Assembly (NCBI GenBank): GCA_023374025.1
Contig: SIJG01000024.1
Location: forward strand, 71,602-135,601
Direction of reading: 5' to 3'
DNA from: Heterodera schachtii
Taxonomy: Eukaryota; Nematoda; Chromadorea; Rhabditida; Heteroderidae
DNA length: 64,000 nucleotides
Shown here: one piece after another, positions 54,872 through 64,000 of the stretch
Numbering within the stretch: position 1 is the first letter of the stretch
Layout of the letters: every line of letters begins with the position of its first letter
Notes under the pieces: model-generated
Told to the model about the DNA's origin: nothing
Database searches by the model: none
What the model saw: the letters and a program-made list of their open reading frames with translations, nothing else
Program-made: the position numbers and the translations under genes

Positions 54872-54989
54872 GTTAAAAGTAATGCGACGGTCTTCGCGAG
54901 CTCAGTGAGAAATCGTTCGTTTGTGTGCGATTCGTGCAGAGAACGAAGTGCGACCGTTTGCAGAGGGATTGGATAAAGGGACGGACAGT

Positions 54990-56480
54990 CATCAATCACT
55001 GTGAAACAGAAACCTCAAGACAAAGCTTGGACTCTCTTGATCCGCTTGTTCCTCGTGGTGCCTGGAGGCAAAATTATCAATTAATTGATAATTGTGGAGG
55101 GACGCGGGCATATAAATACGCGTCGAATGGTCGGCTTCATCAAAGGCTTTCCATTGGAGGATGGAGCAAAATTCACTGAATTAATGTCCGATCCCTCTGT
55201 GAACAACAAAAGGTCGTCTCCTTTGGTCGATGAAGCGGCTGAGCTCCCAATTTTTTTGATGCTTTTAAAGTATATTTTAATTTTGAATTTTGCTTTTTCC
55301 CTTTCGATAGCCATTTTTTTTACGGTAGGAACTTTTTATGTTTGATCGAGAATGGCCAAGAGAGAAAGTGCCCAAATCCAACTTGAGAAAAGTATTTCCT
55401 AAGTTAAAATAGTTCGAAAATCTAAAAAATTCGGCAATGGTAAAGATTAGCAATGTTTGTAAAAAATGAAATTTTAAATTTTCAAAAAATGTTCGAATCC
55501 AGATTCGGGTTCGAAATTGAGCCGAAAGAAGGCCAGATTCATGCTAAGCACCTCGGATTGCCCCTAAATTAAAATTTATCTTAAAAATTTTCCGGGACTA
55601 ATAATCTTTACTATTGCCAAAAATTCATCGATTCGACCTCGTTTTTCGCGTTTAAACCCAAAAAACGAAAATTGACCAAAAATGATTGTCCTTGGTCCGT
55701 CGCGAATTGTCGCATTAATGTTGTGCTTTTGCATTTAGCGGAAAAAACCGCACAAAATAAATGTCAAATTTTTGATCAGTGTGACCCCCAAAATTCCCTT
55801 GGACATTTCTGTGTCGATTGGACACAAATTTCAAAAAAGTCTTTCACTTTTTTTAAATCACCAATTTTCTAGCAACATTCAAATGTGGCATATTTGCTCG
55901 TCATTCACTTCATTTTGACGCTGGCATGGGAAAAGAATTCGAAAATGCGTATGGGACTTTTTTTGTATATACAAATATAACTTTTACTATTATTAAACCC
56001 TCTTCCGCTCCCACTCCCTTACGTCCATTTTTGGCATTTCTATTGAACTGCCAATGTTTGAGTGCCGAAAAAGAACAGAAAATGCCGCCACAAATATCAG
56101 TGATTAAATTTGATGGGAAAATGAGGTAACACTCCGCCAACAGGCATATTCATTCATTCCATTCTTCGTACACATTCATATCCAACCCATTCTCATTCAG
56201 TTGCTTAAACGAATTGCTCCGCCATTTACTGAATTTTAGTTTTATTGCAATTGTTCAAATACATTTAACGAAAACGGCCTCCCATAGTGACGGATTTCGG
56301 TGCATTTGACAAACGAATGCCTGGATTTTGTAGGGTTCTAGTCCACAATCCTTCTCTTGGAAAGGATTTTTCGGGATTAACCCGGGATAATATGAATTTC
56401 AATCCCGAAGTGGGGGGCCCGCAAATTTCTGATTCCGTCTCTGTTTTGCTTCCAACTCGAACCGCAATTTGTTCAGCTTC
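54990..56480 (+). repeat. Family unit C 5' flank
   Basis: Matches 43080-44640 (unit 0) and, further right, 45880-46430 (unit A 5' flank). It contains the words ctgtgaaacagaaacctcaa and gaaaaagaacagaaaa. It precedes the intact copy C and should include its promoter. Confidence 0.6.
55127..55345 (+). CDS. Small ORF with one membrane segment (72 aa), doubtful
   Basis: Starts MVGFIKGFPLEDGAKFTELM, contains NNKRSSPLVDEAAELP and one hydrophobic stretch (MLLKYILILNFAFSLSIAIF), and stops at 55345. A TATA-like atataaatacgcg lies only 15 bp upstream. The unit 0 copy at 43.2 kb is frameshifted, which argues against constraint. Not recognised. Confidence 0.25.
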   Translation: MVGFIKGFPLEDGAKFTELMSDPSVNNKRSSPLVDEAAELPIFLMLLKYILILNFAFSLSIAIFFTVGTFYV

Positions 56481-56799
56481 AAACAATCTTTTTAAATATT
56501 TATATTTATATAGATTCTTAAATATTTTCTCCGTGTATTCTTCTACATATTAACGGCATGGAATTTCCGTACCATATCAGCGTGTCATATGATGAGGTAG
56601 GTACACACACACATTCGCATACATAGATTTTAATTCATTTTATATCCTTTTATTAGTGCGTGAGAAATTCTTTTCTCCAACAAAAATGGGTCAATTTTTC
56701 TGTTTTTTCTTTTTGAAAGATTTCTTCCGTTTCCATTTGGTCTAACTAACACTTTCCTTTTAAATTGTACCCTTATCCCATCGCTATTGCTATTGTCCC

Positions 56800-58149
56800 A
56801 TGGAGCACCCGCCAATAAAGCGGCGTGCTCTCCCGCCCGAACTAAGTGACGAATTGTCCCATTTCGTTTCCGACTCTTTTTGCCGAAAAACTTTGATCAG
56901 CACAAACTCTTTGTTTTACCGTTTACTCCATTTGACAAAACGAGCTAATCGTTGGAAAAGCGAAGTAATTACAACAAAAAATTGAATCAATTTGGGTAAA
57001 TAAAAAGCCATCCCTTATTTAAATTAAGTATTTTAAGCATGATAATGCTTTTTAAACCTACGTTTAGAACATCGAAAACGCCGAGATCAATACTATGTAC
57101 AATGTTGTTGCTGATCAGCTACCACCGCCTGTGCAAGAACAACTTGAGCGTTTCCGTCTGTCCCGTCCTGTTTTGAATGTCCCACGGCCCCTCCGCCCGC
57201 CGCTTCACCTTCTGGACCCTTTTGTGTCCCCGCGACGGTTCAATGTTCCTCGGCAAGCAGTGGCGAATTATCTGCAAATGTTTCCGCATACCTTCCGCCC
57301 AATTATCCCGCGGCTTTTGCACCACCGTTCCAGTTCGGATTTTTGGAGCGAAGATCTTTGCTTGATTAATTTCTCACACCGAATAAACTGGAACACCCGA
57401 CGTATTGTGGTCACTTTGCGAGCACGCGTAGAGAATGGAGTGAGTTAACAGAACATTTTAAAGCACCAATGGTAGACTTTTTTCGTTATAGTATAGATTT
57501 CGGCATAAATTTTTCGGGTTATGTTTTTTGGCAGTGTATTTTTGATTTTTTCTGGACCGGGATTTTGGAATTGTGACAAATTTTCGCAGTGGTTTCTAAA
57601 CTCCACTTAATTTTAACCACAAAATTACAGCGTGAATTGGTGCGTGGGCATTTCACACAGGAAACGACTGAACAAATTGAAGAATACTTCGGCTGTGGCT
57701 TTGTCTTTTATCAGCTACCCCAAGTTGTAAGTGTGGGCCTCTCTTAAATAGTTTAAAATGGAATTAGCGTCATTAACAACAAAAAAACATTTTCAGCAGT
57801 GGGACGCTGCTATTGTCACATTTTACGGCACTCTGGACAATTGGGACTTTTTACTGCTTTATCTTTATGACATTTTGACCGCGGCAAGTTGAAGCAAATT
57901 TAGAAAAGTAAATTGTTTTTCGATTTTCTCAAACCACAGATTGAGCAAGGGACAGAACCACCGTACATCGACTCTCCAATGCCAAACTCTTCGCCTAATT
58001 TCAATGGACAGAAGACGCCGGAAGATGCCGACTCTTGTTCGAGTGCCGCCGCCTCTCCCAATGCCGCCGACTCTTCTTCGAGTGCGCCGCTTCTCCCAAT
58101 GTCGCCGGCTTTCGTTGGAACTCTGAACGGCGCTTTTGGTAGCCATTAA
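56800..58149 (+). CDS. Tandem family protein, copy C (309 aa, unknown function)
   Basis: Five exons (56800..56964, 57068..57439, 57631..57726, 57797..57883, 57940..58149) give one frame ending TAA. The N-terminal LPPELSDELSHFVSDSFCRK, the SRPVLNVPRPLRPPLHLL region, VVTLRARVENG, YFGCGFVFYQLPQV and QWDAAIVTFYGTLDNWD match copies A and B. Exons 3 and 4 are best conserved, with a Gly-Cys-Gly-Phe motif and aromatic residues. The tail is a Ser/Ala/Asp repeat with AASPNAADSSSS. Intron 4 begins GC (GCG|gcaagt), where A and B have GT at the same place. No known domain, signal peptide or membrane span is seen. It is predicted intracellular or disordered at its end. A short upstream ATG exon at about 56559 (MEFPYHISVSYDE|gtaggt) parallels copy A. 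Confidence 0.8.
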
Positions 58150-59520
58150 GTCATCCGTCTTCCCAGTTTTTCTGCCGTTTATTTCCTATTCATTCTTTCA
58201 ATATGTTTTCGTTTTTCGTTCATCCATCTCTTTCGGTATGTCCTTAACATGCATAACTTTTAAAAGCAGCTTAATGCTAGTCATTTTATTTTTGTTTTCA
58301 ACGTCAGGAATTTTTTGCATAAAAATTTACTTTGTGATGGTTCAAAGTAAAAAATTTTCTACCTACATAAGTTTTTTTCATTCTTTTTAAGCTAAAATGA
58401 ATTTTCAATTTTTAATTTTACCAAGTTTTCAAATTTTTGGGTGAAGCATTTGCTTCCTAAAATGAGACGCAAAAATTTGGATTTTTTTAATTTTAATTCC
58501 CAAATGACCATCGCAAAATTATTATTTTTTCATGATCTGATCAGCGTGAAGAGTAATTGGTCGAAACACTTGGTTTCATTACCATTGATGGTGCCCGGAA
58601 AGTTTAGTCGAGAAAAATGAATTTTTTTGTCCCGATTTTTAAATGTATTTCCGAATTTGGTTTCGAATGGTTTGAAAATTTCCCCTTTTTGAGTTTAAAT
58701 TTTGAAAATTTTGGAATTCATCTTATTTTCGGGTTGCTCGATGAGTTTCGTCCAGCACTTAATCCGCAGCAAAATAACGAAGACGGCGCGCTGATACAAA
58801 GTGGAAACTTGCGCGATGAAGCGAGTCCACTATATTTTTAGTTTTTTCTGGAAATGCATTTGGATTTTTTCTGAAAAAAATAAAAACCTGAAAAATAATT
58901 TTTTTCTAACTTTTAACAAAGATAATTTATAGAAATGAGTTGCAACTGACCAGAATTGGGCATTAGCCAAGTTTTTTAGTCATAAAGACAAAAAAAAAAT
59001 TTTCTCCTTTTTTTGTTGGGCTTTTTCCATTTATCCTAATCCTTTTTTAATTGCCAAAATTCGCAATTTTAATAAAGTCATTTTCATAGTCAACAAAGAA
59101 TTCGCGGGACGGACGCACTCATTAAGAAGAAAAAACGGATTAATTAATGGAATTCTCTGGGGACAAAATCCCAAATGGAGTTCATTATAAAAAGAGCAAG
59201 CGCCATCAGCAAATGTTCAGTTTAATTGGAATTCTCTGAAAAACAAAATATTTAATTTTGTTAAATAAATAATATAAAATAATTTTAAGAATTCATTCAT
59301 TCAAATTTAATTCACTAATTTGCCAATTCTATGCTTGCGCCAATTAGAGACCTTTTGAATTTGTTTAAAGGCTTTAGTCGAAAAATTCGCCTTCCAATAA
59401 TGTTGACATATTTATCGGGATGAATTGGAAGTAAATTTAGAATTTAATGGTTGTTCATTTTTATAATTAATTTCCATTTAAAAAATTGTCTGAAACACAA
59501 AAGTTAACATTTTCAGAGAA
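58150..59520. other. Family 3' flank and AT-rich spacer
   Basis: 58150-58610 is the diverged counterpart of 48470-49010 (gtccttaacatgcataactt). The remainder is AT-rich with one 74-codon open frame at 58617-58841 (LDEFRPALNPQQNNEDGALI) that I do not recognise and do not call. Confidence 0.4.
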
Positions 59521-59559
59521 AGAACTTTTTGTCATCTAAATCTAAATCCATCATTCTAT

Positions 59560-60110
59560 GTTTCTGTCGAGAATTTCTCCCGGCTTTTTGGGCTCTTCTG
59601 ACTCTCGACCCGCGGGGTCAATTCCCGGACTTGGGTCTCGACAGAAGCGGCCCCAGGGCTTGTGCGCGGGGGGTACTCGCCCCCGGGCGACAACCTTTTT
59701 TTTTTGCTTTTCACACCACTTTTTTAGGGCATTTTTTGGGACAAGGAGTACGGCGGTGCCGACAGGCGCCGGCAGAATATTTTTAATGCAATTTGTTAAC
59801 GAATTTTGTCCAAAAAATGATAAACTTTGCGATTTTGAGCAATTTTTAACAGATTTCATCAAAAAATTGTGGAGTTTTTGAAAAATTAAGCGAAATTCTT
59901 TGAAAATTTGGGTACGGCTATGTCTGGGGGGCGGGGTACCAGCAAGGAAAATCTAAAAATTTCAGCAAAAATTTTTTAAATTTTGGGTTCGGAGGGGCCT
60001 TGGGCGGGGGGGGGGGGGGGGGGTTCGTACCCCGCGTAGCCCCCCCCCCCCCCCCCCCTGGGACCGTCCCTGGGTCTCGAGTCTCGGAAATTTCGACTCG
60101 ACCAACCCTA
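59560..60110. mobile_element. Degenerate GC-rich interspersed element(s)
   Basis: Contains gggtctcgacagaagcgg and, inverted near 60073, gggtctcgagtctcgg, the ggcggtgcc/ggcgccggc motif at 59752-59773, C and G homopolymers near 60010-60058, and a right end accaaccctaat that resembles hAT-like TAGGGTTG termini. A matching left end and target duplication were not found. Confidence 0.4.
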
Positions 60111-60653
60111 ATCAAAATTAATTGATTTTTTTGCTCCCCGCCCCCACCTCCAATAATTTGCTTTTAGTGCATCGGGGGCTTTAACTCGCACAAATTAACC
60201 AATTTTTGTGTATAATTTGGTTTGGAAAATGCCGTGAATGCCGAGCGCCGTCTCGTCCCGTCGCCAATGGCATTCCTAACAAATTGGCTCCGCACTAAAT
60301 TAATAAGCCAATAAATCAAATCAAAACAACTAAGCAAAGACCATAGCCATCGTCAGTCAAAAAGCATGGCCAACCATTTTGACTGTTCCCCACGGCACAG
60401 TGCCGTAATTCATAGCTCAATGTGCACCATTGGCAATTTGCTTGGCCTAAGCAATGAGAGAATGAGCCGTGCCATCGCACTGTTGATGAAGCCGCAGAAC
60501 GGAAGCATTTAAAATTTAATTTTGAAATTTATAGTGGAAAAAGTTCCGGGATTAATATTCACAAATTTAAATTTGAAAAATGCTTATTTTATTGATTTTT
60601 ATTTTAGGATTTAATTTTTGTAAATTAAAATATTTTCAATTAAAATTCAACCA
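60111..60653. other. Upstream region of candidate exon
   Basis: Mixed-composition sequence (e.g. agccatcgtcagtcaaaaag) that could be promoter or 5' UTR for the exon at 60654. No motif is recognised with confidence. Confidence 0.3.
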
Positions 60654-60718
60654 ATGGAACAGCAACAACAACAACAGAATCAAAGTGCCAATGAGCATGA
60701 TCATTACGTGACTGTGAG
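60654..60718 (+). CDS. Candidate first exon, Gln-rich N-terminus
   Basis: The ATG follows aaaattcaacca and encodes MEQQQQQQNQSANEHDHYVT then V, ending in phase 2 at a plausible donor (GTGAG|gtgttt). No second exon is found within 3 kb, so either the intron is long or the gene continues beyond the window. Product unknown. Confidence 0.4.
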
Positions 60719-63700
60719 GTGTTTTTTGGATAATTTAATTTGTAAATTATTATTTTTTAATTATTTCATTTACATTTTTTATTTTATAATTTCTTTTTTT
60801 TGAAGTTTTTTCTTTAATTCTCATTTGATTATTTTGAAAAAAAAATTTATTTCTCGATTTAAAGCCATGTTTAATTTAACTTTATTTTTTATCAAAACAA
60901 TTCTTTTCTTTATTTAAAATTAAAGATATTTTTTTATATTTTCTTTCTCCCATTATTTTTGTCAAATTTTTTTATTGGCGCCATTTCCTTTTAACCTTTT
61001 CCCAGGTCCCTTCTAAATGCACTGAAAACTGAAAACCCTCCAAAATGCAAATAAATATATCATTTTTCAGCCAATTTATTTTTCTCCCATGCAAAAAAAT
61101 GGGGTAAAATATGCAAATATTTTTCAAGACGAATGTTTTCGCTTTTCTCTTTATTATTTTTTCGCGTGAAAGAAACCATTAAAAGCGACGAGTAATTAGT
61201 GATTAATGTGCGAAAATGAGTTGCCCAATTAAAGGTATGACCAAAAGTTGCTCTATTCTTATCATAAAATTATATTTTGGCACGATTTTCAGAGGGCTAA
61301 AATTTTTATAATTTATTATAATATTATAAAAAGTGTTAACTCTCTGAAAAAATGTCATAATTTTTAAAAAATTTATGTAACTTCTCATTTTAAATTATTT
61401 TAATATATAGCAAAAACTATTTTTAGAAAGTTTTTCGGATCAGTCAGAACAGAAAATAAAGAAAACTTAAAGCTATCGAATGTGATACCAAGATTGGATC
61501 TCTAAGGCTTGACAAACTTGATTTTGGGTTTCCCTGGGTTTTATCCAGAAAACCTAAATATTTAGAAGAGTTTTTTTTATAGAATTTATTATATAAATAT
61601 ATATTATCGTAAATTTGAGCCCCCTGAAATAAGCAGCCCCACCTTTTGAGGGGGGTTGAAAAACAGAGCCCCCGGGGCTCTATTACAATAAATACGGTAT
61701 GTTTTTGCCGCCATCACATTCTCATAGTTAAAATTATTCTTTGCAAATATAAAACTAAAAAATATAATAATTAAATGATAATAATATTTCCTACTTTTCG
61801 TTTTGATTTTTTTCTTTTTTTAATTTAATTAATTACACAAACATTAATTATTTTTATTTAAAATATCTAAATTATTTTAAAAAATTTCTTTAATAATATT
61901 TTTATTAATTCATTTGCTGCTATTTTAATGTATCAACGTCATTAAATATGGACAATTAATTCTAATTTTACTCCGTTTTTTCTCTCTTTATGGGAATGGC
62001 ATTTTCTCTATTTTTGGCATTTTGTAGCATCAAATAAATACAAATTTTGCAATTGCCTTCCCTTGTCACCGCGATGGCACCTTTGCTTAAAATTAGCAAA
62101 ATTATTCTTTGGCCTATGCTCGGGCCAAGTGGTGCGAAATGTATCCCCAAGACAAACAAAACAAAAGCATTTGTGCCGTAATACATAAGTGGCACACATT
62201 TTCCCGCAAAAATCCATAAATTTGTCGGCATTTTGTGTGCCAATGGCACATTTTTTTATTGGCTTCATCAAACAAAGTTCCGTCTCCTCATTTTTTTTTA
62301 CATGGAATGGCTTCCAAACTTTTCCGAGCAGAGTGTGCCGTAACCTTAGACCAAAAACATTTTTAAATGCCGGTTTTTTCCCTAAAAGTTGTTTTCTGGC
62401 ATTTTGAGTGTTCGGAGTCGGAGTTCGTTTCCGATTTTTAAAGGCCTAAAAACTCAATTTTTAAAAATTTATAAATTTTTTGCGTTACTTTACCCCTTGA
62501 CCTTTATTTTAGCCTAGTCTTACGAATAAAAAAAATACTTTTTAAATTAAATTAAATTTAATTTCTGGCATTTTCGAGTACTCGACACTTCGTTTTCCTT
62601 GTTTTTTAAAGATCTAAAATACACTCTTCAAGTTTTTAAATTTATAATTTTTGTAATTTTTGCGTTATTTCCCCCTAAATTCAATTTTCAAGTTTTTAAT
62701 TTTATAATTTTTGCGTTAATTTCCTCCATTGACTCTTCTTATTTTAGCTTAGCCTCACTAATAAAAAATGCTGTTTTTAATTTTAATTTCAAGAAAAAAC
62801 CCTGAAAAAGAGTGACGTAATTATTTTTCCAAATTTTGAGTTTTTTTGAGAACTCCAAAAATTCCCTCGGGGAAAAGAAAAAAAACATTTGTTCAGCGAC
62901 CGAAAAGAGGACGGAGACGACGTTTTTTGTTCTCTTCTAATGCTAACAAATTTGTTCACTCACACCACGGCCAACAGAAAAGCAAAGCAAAGCGAAAAGA
63001 AGGCTTTTAAGCAAATTCGCTGGCCCGGAAGAAAAAAAAAATGCTTCCGAAATTGAGAGGCCACGGCCCGAAAATGTGCCAAAAACGGACATTTTAGGGG
63101 AAATGCCAAAAAAACATATATTTATTTTGGTATTTAAATGAGCTTTTTCTATTTGATGGCTTTATGCTGCTGATTCAGAAAGAGTGCCACCGTTACCTTT
63201 TCTTATACCACCAACCAATAATGGCATTTTTCGAGAGCATTAAATTCAAATTTCAAAAAAATGGGGATTCCAACATTCAAAAAATTCATACATTTTTCGG
63301 CAATTTATAAGTTTTGGACATTAATGGTTATGATCCCAACAATTTATGGCCTAAAAATTTTGAAAATCAAAAATTCAAACATTTTCGGCAATATGATTTA
63401 GGCATTATGTTTAAAAAATTTTGTAAATCTAATTATTTTCATTTACCGAATTATTTTTATTTAAAATTATTATTTTTGCGGTTCTTTTTTTATTATTAAT
63501 GAAATTACTCTCTCACGTATCCCTCCGGCGCTTTGTTATTTTGGCTTAATTAGCGGCAAATGTGTGTACACATTTGTGCCTAATTGCCATATTAAGTAAC
63601 CATTCAGACATAATATGATTAAAAAAATATCATCGCCCCATTTTCTCCATTAATGGCATTTTTTGCCAATTTGTGCCAAAAAAAACACCTGCCCAAACAA

Positions 63701-63891
63701 CAAAATACTTTTTTTTTATTGGCATATGAATTAATTGGCCCAAATGCCTTCATTTCGCCAATCATTTGTACATTTTGGCATTTAATTATCCCCAACGGAG
63801 TTAAATATGGCTTCAACTAAAAAAGAAGCATTATTATAAAATAAGAGATAACTATATTCGCTTTTAAGCCCCGCAAACCAAAAGGCATTAC
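60719..63891. other. AT-rich region without supported genes
   Basis: Short open frames only. 61618-61700 holds a fragment (gagccccctgaaataagc ... gggttgaaaaacagagcccc) related to the 'taccccccctgaattag' and 'ggagggttataattcag' repeats in the palindrome. The remainder shows A/T homopolymers and no splice-supported exons. Confidence 0.4.
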
Positions 63892-64000
63892 TAAAAAGAG
63901 GATTTGTGAGAGCCGCTTTAATCTGCGCCTCGGGAATCTCGAGTTTGAGCTCAATGCCGGATTTTCGTAGGATCAAAACCCGAAAGCCTGCATTTTCTTT
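63892..64000 (-). CDS. Partial exon at window edge
   Basis: Open on the minus strand from the window end to a donor-like site (CTTTTTA|gtaatg). It reads GFRVLILRKSGIELKLEIPE then AQIKAALTNPLF. The base composition is clearly richer in GC than its surroundings, and the amphipathic text looks coding. The gene lies mostly to the right of the window. Family not recognised. Confidence 0.4.

Overview
The window looks like a chromosome segment of a plant-parasitic cyst nematode (Heteroderidae, Heterodera or Globodera type). The evidence is AT-rich DNA, genes split into many small exons by short introns with TTTCAG-type acceptors, occasional GC-AG introns, and three copies of an F-box-like family that I recall from cyst-nematode genomes. 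Species identity is inference. All exon models were made by eye from splice signals and protein family resemblance.

Layout. 1-4.8 kb: a hAT-type MITE, two exons of a MAGI-like WW protein with a frameshift, and an 872-bp hAT-type element with perfect 8-bp target duplications. 4.8-10.4 kb: an F-box-like cluster with one intact gene and two pseudogenes. 11.3-16.4 kb is the most ordinary genic stretch: an endophilin-B-like BAR protein, a disordered Lys/Pro-rich protein with five DD-x-Y C-terminal motifs, and a single-span membrane protein with a very acidic tail.

16.8-43.0 kb is a large imperfect palindrome. Its arms (16825-31310 and 34188-43047) flank a 2.9-kb one-orientation tandem array. Each arm carries a mosaic of partial genes: an Ost-alpha-like membrane protein, a truncated TIM22, a pogo-like DDE transposase remnant, and an HSP70 N-terminus spliced in frame to a divergent ubiquitin. 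The left arm additionally holds a 993-bp Mutator-like element with a 9-bp target duplication and a 4.68-kb tandem duplication. The right arm has neither and preserves the empty insertion site, so the order of events can be read.

43.1-58.4 kb: a tandem family of an unrecognised five-exon gene. One unit is internally deleted, one is intact, one is frameshifted and tail-truncated, and one is intact. The units are separated by fold-back repeats, a GC-rich insertion, an SLC26-like STAS remnant and a 985-bp hAT-type element. 58.4-64 kb is mostly non-coding, with one candidate first exon and one partial exon at the window edge.

I see no operon-like functional pathway. The unifying theme is repeated duplication, inversion and transposon insertion that has produced gene fragments and at least one chimeric reading frame. 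A palindrome of near-identical arms can also be an assembly or amplification artefact, so the structural claims need read-level confirmation.
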